22,553 bases of DNA from a virus. Each line of letters starts with the position of its first letter. The first letter of the stretch is position 1. Location: the IMG/VR virus record IMGVR_UViG_3300020021_000050, positions 1-22,553 of that record, one strand, 5' to 3'. Made by a program: the position numbers and the translations under genes. Below the pieces are notes generated by a model that was not told the origin of the DNA, made no database searches, and saw only the letters and a list, made by a program, of their open reading frames with translations. Shown here piece by piece: positions 14,669-22,249 of this stretch.

Positions 14669-16440
14669 ACTTTTTTCCTAGTGAATTTTGGAAGGAGGCG
14701 CAGCCGGGGACGCATCCGTGACGGCACCTCCTCCGGGTCGGGATCGGCGGCGGGCTCTGGCAGGTCCGCGTTTTCGGCGTCGATGGGATCGCCGCCGCTA
14801 TCGACCATTACCGGCTCTAAATCGGTATCGGGCGGCACAGCGCCCGGCGCCCCTGGCACGCCTGGCACGCCGCCGACTTTCGGCGGTGCAATCATCTGCG
14901 GTGCGTTGGGATCGCCCGCGACCGAGCCCTTGGTCATGGCTGGGATGAACACCTCGGGCGAGGTGGTGAATTCGAGGTCGAGGTTCTGCATCGCGTCCAA
15001 TTCGCGCCGCCGCTCATTGAGTACGTCTTCCAAATCCTGACCAGATCCGGTGGCCGCGACGACCGCGCTCACCGTAGTGAAGCCAGCCGCGACGGCTTCC
15101 TGGTAGGCTTTGATTTCCTTGACGGGATCGACCCACGTCCAGCCGCGCGGCTTGAACAGCGCGTCCTCATATTTTTCCGGCGCCAGTGCGTAGTCGGTGA
15201 CGCTGATCGTCTTAAGCGCGCTCGCATAAATCGCTTGCTGCAACCAAATTTTGTGGATCGGCAGGCGGAACGCGCGGATGTACCAGGCTTGGTGCACGCG
15301 AAATAAATCGCGGTCATCAATCACGCCCATACGCGAGGATGAGTAATTGCTCTGGCTGTAATCGCGCGACAGCGATTCGTAGCTGATGCCGGTGCCCGCC
15401 GCGACTTCGCGCAGCATGTAGCGCATGAAGCCGTCCATAGCGGCGTTGGGACGATTCGGCGATACGAAATTTAATTTCTCGCCGGGGCCTAAGCGCTCGA
15501 TGGCGCCCGGCTCCATCGCCATTTGCTGCGTGCCGTCTGGCTGTTCCTCGCCGAGCGAGCCGTCGGGGTCCGGCGTTTCAATCGTGGCGAAATAGTTCGC
15601 CGCGCCGCGCGCCGCAACTATCTCCGCTTCCGAATAGCCGTCCATGTCATTCAAGCGGCGCGCCGCTGTATGAAGCCAGGGCTCGCCGCGCGATTGCGGC
15701 CAGCGGTCAATCACATACAAGTGAATAATTTGCGCAGCCGGAACGCGCTCATACATATCTGAGCCCGTGGTGCCGAAGCTCGCGCGTATGTCGCCGGGGT
15801 GGCGCCGCCGCAGCCAGTACGCTTGCGGGCGTCCGAAAGCATCTTGCTCAATACCAAAGCGCGTTTGTCCGTTGCCGACGCCTTCCGCGCTCGGCTGGAA
15901 AAATTCATCAGCCATGCGCTCGGCTTCTATCAATTCGAGCGCAATCGGAATCTTTGAATCACCGAAGGCGCTCAAGTGAATGCGAACGATGCACTCGCCC
16001 GCGTCGAATACCTGGCCCATCACCGCGCGCTCTAGATCGTGGAAATGTAGTGCGCCGCCCGTGTGGCAATTGCACGCCGCTTCCCAGCGCGCGAACTGCG
16101 TCTGAATGTCGTCGTTGATGCGGTTGTTGTAGTCGCCCCGGCTGGTCATGACCGCCGCTTGCAAGCCGACGCCCTGGCCGATGACGTTGTTGACGATGAT
16201 GCCGTGCGCGCGCTTGGCGTAGCTGGCGTCGCGCACCAATTGACGCGAGCGCGTGCGCAGCGCCGTCAGGCTGGTCGCCAGTTCCGTGTCGGCGGAAGTA
16301 TTTAAGACCGACCAGCCGCTGTTTAATCGCGTGGGCCGCGCTGCCGCGTACATGCGCGTAGCTGTGCGGCCCGATGGCTTCGGCGCGCTCAAGCTGGCCC
16401 ACGCCGCGCGCAGGCCCGCTAAAAGCTTGGCGCTATCCAC
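14665..16440 (-). CDS. Portal protein, lambda gpB family (591 aa)
   Basis: Dodecameric ring at one capsid vertex through which DNA is packaged and ejected. It matches the Phage_portal_2 family: NVIGQGVGLQAAV near residue 85, GQVFDAGECIVRIHL near 142-156, HLYVIDRWPQSRGEPWL in the middle, and the characteristic GTGISYESLSRDYSQSNYSS with SRMGVIDDRD in the stem region. The C-terminus (about 525-591) is a low-complexity tail with collagen-like GGVPGVPGAPGAVPP and acidic DPDPEE. The start is GTG at 16440, overlapping the connector stop by eight bases. The first in-frame ATG (residue 30) is possible but would cut an N-terminal helix. Neighbours (connector upstream, protease downstream) agree. Confidence 0.93.
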   Translation of the reverse strand: MDSAKLLAGLRAAWASLSAPKPSGRTATRMYAAARPTRLNSGWSVLNTSADTELATSLTALRTRSRQLVRDASYAKRAHGIIVNNVIGQGVGLQAAVMTSRGDYNNRINDDIQTQFARWEAACNCHTGGALHFHDLERAVMGQVFDAGECIVRIHLSAFGDSKIPIALELIEAERMADEFFQPSAEGVGNGQTRFGIEQDAFGRPQAYWLRRRHPGDIRASFGTTGSDMYERVPAAQIIHLYVIDRWPQSRGEPWLHTAARRLNDMDGYSEAEIVAARGAANYFATIETPDPDGSLGEEQPDGTQQMAMEPGAIERLGPGEKLNFVSPNRPNAAMDGFMRYMLREVAAGTGISYESLSRDYSQSNYSSSRMGVIDDRDLFRVHQAWYIRAFRLPIHKIWLQQAIYASALKTISVTDYALAPEKYEDALFKPRGWTWVDPVKEIKAYQEAVAAGFTTVSAVVAATGSGQDLEDVLNERRRELDAMQNLDLEFTTSPEVFIPAMTKGSVAGDPNAPQMIAPPKVGGVPGVPGAPGAVPPDTDLEPVMVDSGGDPIDAENADLPEPAADPDPEEVPSRMRPRLRLLPKFTRKKV

Positions 16441-17032
16441 GGTCGAATCTCACATAGAGGCGCTTGCCATCATCCAAGCCGTTCGCGATGCGCTCCGCGC
16501 GCTGCTCATGGAAGACCCGCCAGGCAATCAGCGAGCGGGATTTCATCAAATCCAGCGGATTCATTTTTTCGAGGGAGCGATTGCCTATCGTGTACTTGGC
16601 TGTGTCGGTCAAGATGCGACCCGCCAGCAGCGTGTCGATGGCGTCCAGCAGCGCGCGTGCCGGTGTACGCGCGTCGATGGGCGTCCCTACGCTTAGATCA
16701 GGCGTGACTACCATCCAGCCCTCGACCGCCGTGCTGCGCACGCCTGCGAGGGTTGCGTAGGCCTGCCACCGATACTTGCCCGGCACGATGGCGGCGGTGG
16801 CCGCGAAGCTAATCACGAAGGTATCGCCGGACGTGGTGATCGCGGCGCCCTTGATCGAGAACGCTGCGGTAGCGTTCGCGAAATAGTAGGCCAGCGTGTA
16901 GCCCTTGCCAGCCGGATACAGCCGCAGATTTTTTGTCCACTGCCAGGTATCGCCAGCGACCGCCGTTTCTAATTCGTCGATGATCGCCTGCGGCGACAGC
17001 CACCAGGACAAGGCGGATAAGTCGTCAAGCAT
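16433..17032 (-). CDS. gpW-like head-tail connector fused to an N-terminal beta domain (199 aa)
   Basis: Sits between the large terminase and the portal, the place of lambda gpW. Residues about 120-199 (ARALLDAIDTLLAGRILTDT, YTIGNRSLEKMNPLDLMKSR, and the end GLDDGKRLYVRFDR) resemble gpW-type connectors, with the NRSLxK turn and helix followed by a basic V-x-F end. Residues about 28-112 form a separate beta domain (DTWQWTKNLRLYPAGKGYTL, GDTFVISFAATAAIVPGKYR, WQAYATLAGVRSTAVEGWMV) like an Ig or BppU_N-type sandwich. Lambda gpW is only 68 residues, so this is a fusion. ATG 17032 lies eight bases after the terminase stop without a clear ribosome site, and the end overlaps the portal start. Confidence 0.7.
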   Translation of the reverse strand: MLDDLSALSWWLSPQAIIDELETAVAGDTWQWTKNLRLYPAGKGYTLAYYFANATAAFSIKGAAITTSGDTFVISFAATAAIVPGKYRWQAYATLAGVRSTAVEGWMVVTPDLSVGTPIDARTPARALLDAIDTLLAGRILTDTAKYTIGNRSLEKMNPLDLMKSRSLIAWRVFHEQRAERIANGLDDGKRLYVRFDRG

Positions 17033-17040
17033 GTTCGGGG

Positions 17041-19026
17041 CTACCAGTTGTTAGTGAAGTTCGGTCGGCGCTGCGGGCGCATCACTTGCACCATCCGCGC
17101 AGGTTTCGGCAGCATCGGCGGCGGTGCTTCAATGGGCGATTCAATCGGCGCCGCTGGCGGCGCCGTGTCGCTCGCTGGCGCTGACGCGGCGTCCTTGGTC
17201 AAGCGGGCGCGCGCCTTTGCCCAATCCCCAGCACGGAAGCGCGGCAGCCCTAGCTGATGCGCCGCCGCCAGCGCATACACGGCACAGTCGAGCGCTTCGT
17301 TGCGGCGACCATTCGGCAACAGCCACTCTTGCGTAGCGAAGCCCTTGACGTATTTCGTCACAAGCCGCTCGGCGGTCAATTGGTCGTAGAAATCCTCGGT
17401 CAGCGCGCTCGATGTATGAACGTAGCCGGGACCGGGAAGCGCGATGTTGATGCGCGCATAGATCACTTTTTTCGCCGCCGTCGATCCGACCGGCCAGAGC
17501 TTCACGCCGCCTGTGACTAATCTGCCGCCTTTGGAAATGTCGCGAAGCTTCGGCTTGCCCATGATGGGTTTGTCGGCGTAGCGCTGGCCTTGAATCGCTA
17601 AGATTTGCTGCAAGCCATACGGCGTGCGGCGCATCGCATTCAATCGGCAAAAGGTATAGACCTCTTGCGTGTGCATGCCGCCCGAATCAATGCAGACGGT
17701 GCGCGGCACAACCTGCGCGCCCAGCTCGTGGTCAATCGGGCGCTCCAAAGATTCTAAAAGCTGGCCCCACACGACTTCGCGCGCCGGATCGCCGTCCAAT
17801 CGGTCGCGCGCGACGATCCACGATTCCTGGCCCTCGCCGTAGGCCCAGTAATAAACCTCTAAGCGATCCCCCTGCACATCGACGCCAGCGGTCAGCATCA
17901 GGCCGCCCGAGGGCACGAAGTTCAAAGGGTAATTTTCCGCGCGCTGCATCAGCACGCCCGGCTCGACTTCATCCTTTGAGCTTTCCCAGACCTCGCCTAA
18001 GCAGGTATTGACCCAGGTTTGCAATCGCGTCGGATTATCTTTTGCCGCGAGGAATTCTTTCGCGATACGCGCCAGGCTCGACCACGGCGAGTACAGCTCG
18101 CTAATGTGGAATCCCGCGACGCCTCTGAATGGCACCGAAGCGCGCCACTCGCCCGTCGCAACCCCTTCGACCTTTTGGCCCTCGCTCCACTCCGCCGCGC
18201 AGTGCGGGCAGAAATAGCTCGCGCGCTCCGGTTCATTCGGCGGCCACTTCACGTTCGCCCATTTGAGCGTTTGCATTTCCGTGCAGTGCGGACAGGGCAC
18301 ATAAAAATAACGCTGATCGGATTCGGCGAAGGCCGCCTCGATGCGGCTCGCGCCTTTCACCGTTGGCGTCGATACCTTGACGCGCTTGCGGTTCCAAAAA
18401 TTGTTGGTGCGCTTCTCCGCCAACGATATCGGGTCGCCTTCCGTGCCCGCGCTGATCGGATACTTATCAATCTCATCCGCCAGCAGTACGCGGATCGGGC
18501 GCGACGCCAAGCTTGCCGGCGAATTGGCACCGGCTAGCGTTAGCTGCCCGCCTTGGAATTGCTTGTGCAGAACCGTGTTGCCCGAATCGCGCGAGGTCGC
18601 GCGCGCAACCTTTTCGCTTAAGCTCGGGCTATCGCGCAGCATTGGCGCGATACGATCTTTAGAGAACGCCTCCGCCATTTCGACGGTCGGCTGCAAAAAT
18701 AGAATCGGGCACGGGTCGTAGTCGATGAAGTAGCCGGAAATATTATTTAAGATTTCCGACTTGCCGACTTGCGCCGACGTCATAAACACGACGTCCTGCA
18801 CCATCGGATCGTTCACGACGTCCATCATTTCGCGCTGATACTCAGCGCGCGCCGTGCGCCATTGGCCCGGCTCGGGTGATGCCTCGCTAGATAGCTGGCG
18901 TCTCGCGTCCGCCCATTGGCTCACCGTGTACGTCGGCGGCGGCGCTAGCACCTTCCTCATCGTCAGCCACAAGGTCTTGAACGCCCTCGTATCCGCCGCC
19001 AGAGAGTTCGATAAGGGCTTGGTCAA
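17041..19026 (-). CDS. terL: Terminase large subunit, lambda GpA family (661 aa)
   Basis: Packaging motor and nuclease. N-terminus has PTYTVSQWADARRQLSSEAS, typical of GpA. Walker A is TSAQVGKS (83-90, a non-classical form usual for GpA) and Walker B is RVLLADEID (179-187, Asp184/Glu185). Two CPHC pairs (Cys245/248 and Cys273/276) form a probable zinc ribbon. The nuclease domain shows Asp383 in GVDVQGD, Asp447 in CIDSGG and Asp580 in NEALDCAVYA. The end (about 610-661) is proline-rich. The start shown is TTG 19026, which keeps the helix FKTLWLTMRKVL before the conserved region. ATG at 18960 is the alternative (639 aa). Either start overlaps the small subunit gene, by 140 or 74 bases. GpA enzymes usually make cohesive ends, which is inference here. 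Confidence 0.93.
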   Translation of the reverse strand: MTKPLSNSLAADTRAFKTLWLTMRKVLAPPPTYTVSQWADARRQLSSEASPEPGQWRTARAEYQREMMDVVNDPMVQDVVFMTSAQVGKSEILNNISGYFIDYDPCPILFLQPTVEMAEAFSKDRIAPMLRDSPSLSEKVARATSRDSGNTVLHKQFQGGQLTLAGANSPASLASRPIRVLLADEIDKYPISAGTEGDPISLAEKRTNNFWNRKRVKVSTPTVKGASRIEAAFAESDQRYFYVPCPHCTEMQTLKWANVKWPPNEPERASYFCPHCAAEWSEGQKVEGVATGEWRASVPFRGVAGFHISELYSPWSSLARIAKEFLAAKDNPTRLQTWVNTCLGEVWESSKDEVEPGVLMQRAENYPLNFVPSGGLMLTAGVDVQGDRLEVYYWAYGEGQESWIVARDRLDGDPAREVVWGQLLESLERPIDHELGAQVVPRTVCIDSGGMHTQEVYTFCRLNAMRRTPYGLQQILAIQGQRYADKPIMGKPKLRDISKGGRLVTGGVKLWPVGSTAAKKVIYARINIALPGPGYVHTSSALTEDFYDQLTAERLVTKYVKGFATQEWLLPNGRRNEALDCAVYALAAAHQLGLPRFRAGDWAKARARLTKDAASAPASDTAPPAAPIESPIEAPPPMLPKPARMVQVMRPQRRPNFTNNW

Positions 19027-19456
19027 TGGCGATCTTTAATCGGTCCACGATGTACGCGGGGTCCGATTTATTCGTAAGTTGTGGCCCCTCCGTTGAGGGG
19101 ATTGCGCGCAAGCGCTGGCGACAATTCGCGAGCATCTTTGTGACGCCATCGCGCACGGCTTCTAGCTCTAGTAGCTCGCCGCGTCGCACTCGATTTTCGG
19201 TCTGGACCTTTTCCGCCTGCGCAGCGACCAGCTTTAATTTTTCCGCCGTCATGCTGGCGCCGTCCGCCGTGCCCGCTGGACCGCGCCGCTTTAGTTCCGC
19301 TTGTAGGTGGCGGATATACCAAAGGGTAATTTTATTTAGGTCGTACTCATTGCGACCTATCTTCTCGGGGAAACCGGACTCCCTTGCAAGCTGGCCGACG
19401 CGCTGCACGCTGACATTCAGCACGCGCGAGACGGTGCCTACATCGACGGGTGTCAT
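18887..19456 (-). CDS. terS: Terminase small subunit, Nu1-like (189 aa)
   Basis: DNA-recognition subunit that brings the large terminase to the packaging site. Residues 1-60 are a winged-helix-like region (VGTVSRVLNVSVQRVGQLAR, then ESGFPEKIGRNEYDLNKI), a pattern shared with lambda Nu1: a helix-turn-helix followed by a G-x-x-x-YDL strand. Residues about 70-150 form a long helical oligomerisation part (LVAAQAEKVQTENRVRRGEL, CRQRLRAIPSTEG, IVDRLKIAIDQALIELSG). The C-terminal tail is acidic (ADDEEGA). ATG at 19456 overlaps the upstream stop as ATGA. A TTG five codons earlier (19471) is less likely. The last 140 bases overlap the large subunit gene in another frame. Confidence 0.85.
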   Translation of the reverse strand: MTPVDVGTVSRVLNVSVQRVGQLARESGFPEKIGRNEYDLNKITLWYIRHLQAELKRRGPAGTADGASMTAEKLKLVAAQAEKVQTENRVRRGELLELEAVRDGVTKMLANCRQRLRAIPSTEGPQLTNKSDPAYIVDRLKIAIDQALIELSGGGYEGVQDLVADDEEGASAAADVHGEPMGGRETPAI

Positions 19457-20145
19457 CCTGATACATTCCAAAACAGCGCGCCCTTCGGTGCTTGGCGCTC
19501 GAATACTTCCCAGCCCTTGGCGTCGTAGTTACGGGCGCTGGGGAATGGCGCCTCACCTTTCGCGTCGGATTCAAAGGGCGCCGGGTAAATTATCTGTCGC
19601 GCCCTGCCGGTATCGCTGTCCTTTTTGCCGACGATCACGGCGACGAAGTTCGCCTGCGGCCACGCGCGCTGTAGCGAGCGCGTCAGGACGCCGCTGCCGG
19701 TCACGCTCCAGACTTCCGACGGGGCTACTTGCAGCGAGCGCGCCGCCGCCGCTATGGATTCAATCGAGCGCGGGTCTTCGACGCCGAACGGGATCAGATA
19801 CGCCCCGACCTTCGCGGCGTAGTCGCGCGCGCGGGCCTTGACGACGTTCAAATAGCCGTGCGGAACCATGACGACCTTTGCCCCTGCCGCCTTGGCTGCC
19901 AACGTCAGCGGGTGCGGCGTGCTGCGCTTCGCTGTGAATACGGTGGCCCTGCGGCCTGCGGCCATGGCGCAAAGCGCTAAGGCGACCTGTGCGTAGCCCT
20001 GCGCCGGGCTCGCGTAGACAAATTCTTGAGCGTCGCTGCTGTCAATCAACGGCATGATCGCGCGCATCTTGGTGCCGCCGCGCAATAGATCATCACGCAC
20101 CACCAATCTGCCTCCATGCTCGCGCACAATTGGCGCGGCCAGCAT
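19453..20145 (-). CDS. PLP-dependent fold-type II-like enzyme, phage form (230 aa)
   Basis: Resembles fold-type II pyridoxal-phosphate enzymes such as D-cysteine desulfhydrase, ACC deaminase and threonine synthase. Seen: VVRDDLLRGGTKMRAI at 15-30, like the xREDL-x-GGNKxR segment of those enzymes, with Lys26 as the candidate PLP lysine; YASPAQGYAQVALALCAMAA (44-63); AAKAAGAKVVMVPHGYLN (83-100); LIPFGVEDP (117-125); and a glycine loop VTGSGVLTR (148-156) in the phosphate-binding position. It ends YDAKGWEVF and GALFWNVSG. At 230 residues it is shorter than the usual 300-400, so part of the substrate domain is missing. ATG 20145 shares a base with the methyltransferase stop (TAATG), and its own stop overlaps the terminase start. 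Substrate unknown. A phosphoribosyltransferase-like fold is an alternative, though I favour the PLP match. Confidence 0.6.
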   Translation of the reverse strand: MLAAPIVREHGGRLVVRDDLLRGGTKMRAIMPLIDSSDAQEFVYASPAQGYAQVALALCAMAAGRRATVFTAKRSTPHPLTLAAKAAGAKVVMVPHGYLNVVKARARDYAAKVGAYLIPFGVEDPRSIESIAAAARSLQVAPSEVWSVTGSGVLTRSLQRAWPQANFVAVIVGKKDSDTGRARQIIYPAPFESDAKGEAPFPSARNYDAKGWEVFERQAPKGALFWNVSG

Positions 20146-21734
20146 TACAGAATCTCACCATACTGCGCCGCTGGATCAGCGCTCGCGTCGGTCGCTGGTG
20201 GCGCTTCGTCGCTGGCTTCCTCGGGCACCGCGACGTCGACTTCGCCGCATGCAGCGGTCGCTACCTTCGGGTCGCCCTTGATAAATACCAAAACATTTTG
20301 GTGCGTCTTGCCCAGCTTGCGCGATACGCTGAATTGTCGGCCTACTCTGATCGGTAGCGAACCTATGGCGGTCAGCAAGATCGCCTCGTTGTACAGCTTC
20401 AAGCCCGCGTCAATGAATGCCTGGACCGTATCGCCGACGAAATTGTAGTAAGCGCCGTCGTTGCCGCGTACCTCGCCGACCACGAAGCACGCGAAGCGGT
20501 CGGGCTTCAACATCCGGCACGATGCCGCAATGATGTCGCGGTAGGCCGCGCGAAATTCTGGATAGGCCAGCGTTGATAAATCTTTTGGATCGTCGCTGTA
20601 GACTTCTAGGTCCGCGTAGGGCGGGCAGCTAAAGAGGAAGTCAGCCTCGACGCCGAAGCACAGCGTCTCGATGTGGCGGCTGTCGCCGCAATTCCAAACG
20701 GGCGCCAGCGGATCGTTCGCGCAGACCGTGGTGGCCTGCGCGCGGTTCGCTAGCACTTGATGCTCGCTCAGCTCATTGCCGATGTACTGACGGCCCAGCT
20801 TGGCGGCGACGATGCCGCGAACGCTGCCGCCCGCGAAAGGGTCAAGGATGGTGCCGCCCTTCGGCGTGAACCAGCGGTAGGCAATCTCGCAAAGTACGGG
20901 GTCGAAGATTGACGTCCCGCCCTGCCATTGCGAATTTGCGCCGCTACCCTGTCCGGGAATTGCGCGGTGCTGTGCTTGCCGCTGCGACGCATCGCCGAAC
21001 GCCTTGGCGTAGCGGTACGGGTCCGTCGTTGTGCGGTGGGTCAGCCCGCCGCGCAGGTCTTCCGTCTCATCCGCCTCCCGCTTCGCGCGGGCGGTATAGC
21101 CCCCGGTGTTGCAGACTTCGGAGAAGCCCAGCGTATTCTCGCCGCGCCCCAATTCGCTGCGAATACCTAGCGCGATCCAGTCGCGTTTGCGATCTTGCCA
21201 CCAGCCCTCGCGCGCATTGAAGACGCTAAACGGCGGAATCAGAAAGCGCTCAGCCAGCGAGCCGTTGCCCGGCGCCGTCTGTTCGCCCTCGCCTTCCGCG
21301 CCCGGTCGCATGTCGCCTAGCAATCCGGCGAGTTCGCTTTCCTCGAAGCCTACGTTGATGAGGTCGAAACCACCCAGCGCTAAGTCTTTCAGCTCGGTCG
21401 CCAGCATGCCGAAGTCCCAGCCCGCGTTCATTGCCAGCTTATTGTCAGCGATGACATAGGCGTGCTTCTGGGCGTCGGTCCAATGGCGCGCGACGATCAC
21501 GGGTACATCGGCAAGCCCTAATTTCAGCGCCGCCTGTAGTCGTCCATGGCCTGCCAGAATGGTGTCATGTTCGTCAATTAGAATCGGGATCGTAAAGCCC
21601 CACTCGCGGATCGACGCCGCGAGCTGCGCGACTTGTTCCGGCGAATGCGTGCGGGAATTTCGCGCGTAGCCGATCAGCGTAGCCAGCGCCCTGCGCTCCG
21701 TCGTAAAAGGCGGCGGCGAAAGCTCGGCGCTCAT
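20145..21734 (-). CDS. ParB-domain / DNA methyltransferase fusion protein (529 aa)
   Basis: Residues about 15-110 are a ParB/Sulfiredoxin-type N-terminal domain (YARNSRTHSPEQVAQLAASI, then TILAGHGRLQAALKLG and YVIADNKLAMNAGWD). Residues about 165-485 are an adenine/cytosine-N4 type DNA methyltransferase: the SAM motif ILDPFAGGSVRG (296-306) and the catalytic FSCPPYADLEVYS (368-380), with Cys rather than D, N or S before PPY, and a closing KTHQNVLVFIKG. Motif I comes before motif IV, unlike beta-class enzymes that carry DPF-type motifs. The middle (RKRDWIALGIRSELGRGEN) may be target recognition. The tail after 490 is acidic and alanine-rich. Enzymes of this layout are common near phage terminases. 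They can protect DNA from host restriction, but the target sequence cannot be read here. Confidence 0.85.
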   Translation of the reverse strand: MSAELSPPPFTTERRALATLIGYARNSRTHSPEQVAQLAASIREWGFTIPILIDEHDTILAGHGRLQAALKLGLADVPVIVARHWTDAQKHAYVIADNKLAMNAGWDFGMLATELKDLALGGFDLINVGFEESELAGLLGDMRPGAEGEGEQTAPGNGSLAERFLIPPFSVFNAREGWWQDRKRDWIALGIRSELGRGENTLGFSEVCNTGGYTARAKREADETEDLRGGLTHRTTTDPYRYAKAFGDASQRQAQHRAIPGQGSGANSQWQGGTSIFDPVLCEIAYRWFTPKGGTILDPFAGGSVRGIVAAKLGRQYIGNELSEHQVLANRAQATTVCANDPLAPVWNCGDSRHIETLCFGVEADFLFSCPPYADLEVYSDDPKDLSTLAYPEFRAAYRDIIAASCRMLKPDRFACFVVGEVRGNDGAYYNFVGDTVQAFIDAGLKLYNEAILLTAIGSLPIRVGRQFSVSRKLGKTHQNVLVFIKGDPKVATAACGEVDVAVPEEASDEAPPATDASADPAAQYGEIL

Positions 21735-21744
21735 TCTGCTGTCA

Positions 21745-21951
21745 TCACGGCCCGAAGGTCGTCGTAACCCACGCGACCAAGCTGAGCACGTCTGCCGCGT
21801 TGAGGGTGTTCGGCATGCCCCGCACGTTGAGTATGCAAGCCCCGTTTGAATCGACGGTCGCGGCCAGTAGTCCGCTCGGCGCGCTCCATGGCGGCGGCAC
21901 GGTTGCTGCGGCGGCGAGTTCCGTGGCGGCGTATTCGGAGGCTTTACTCAT
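21745..21951 (-). CDS. Small unknown phage protein (68 aa)
   Basis: ATG at 21951 overlaps the preceding stop by eight bases, and its stop is ten bases before the methyltransferase start. This tight packing is the main support. The sequence has an alanine-rich helix (SKASEYAATELAAAATVPPP), a short beta part (GLLAATVDSNGACILNVRG) and a helix with DVLSLVAWVTTTFG. It has no signal peptide, clear transmembrane segment or metal motif. I do not recognise a family. Co-translation with the methyltransferase suggests a shared function, which is only an inference. Confidence 0.6.
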   Translation of the reverse strand: MSKASEYAATELAAAATVPPPWSAPSGLLAATVDSNGACILNVRGMPNTLNAADVLSLVAWVTTTFGP

Positions 21952-22249
21952 GGTCGTCCTTCAACAGCTCATTTGAAATCGTGTCGTCTTCCGCCACGTC
22001 ATAGATTGGTGCGTGAGCAGCGCGCGGCGTGGCGCGCATTTCCAGCGGCATGCCATAGCAGCGCCGGTAAGCTTCGGCGTAGGTCATGCCGCTGTCGTGG
22101 AAAGCGCGGCCCGCCTTGCCAGCTTTAAAAATTGCAATTCGCACATGCTCGCGCCGATATGCGCGCGAAGAAACCGGGCCGAAGGTATCGCCGCCGCCCG
22201 CAAATTCCCGCACGAAGCTGCGGTCAATATCTTGAGCGTTGTAATTCAT
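21944..22249 (-). CDS. Small unknown phage protein (101 aa), first gene of the coupled block
   Basis: Begins at ATG 22249 after the 188-base gap, so it is probably the first gene of the transcript. The ribosome site is weak (AAGC just upstream). The protein is basic and helical in its first two-thirds (NAQDIDRSFVREFAGGGDTF, YRREHVRIAIFKAGKAGRAF, MTYAEAYRRCYGMPLEMRAT) and acidic at the end (DVAEDDTISNELLKDDHE). Composition is consistent with a nucleic-acid-associated or regulatory protein, but I see no specific motif and cannot name a function. It overlaps the next small gene by eight bases. Confidence 0.6.
   Translation of the reverse strand: MNYNAQDIDRSFVREFAGGGDTFGPVSSRAYRREHVRIAIFKAGKAGRAFHDSGMTYAEAYRRCYGMPLEMRATPRAAHAPIYDVAEDDTISNELLKDDHE

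Noticed and set aside
19026-19841. Plus-strand open frame of 271 codons
   Set aside because: It is antisense to the small terminase and PLP-like genes, is arginine/serine-rich and low in typical domain features, and GC-rich coding DNA often opens the opposite strand.
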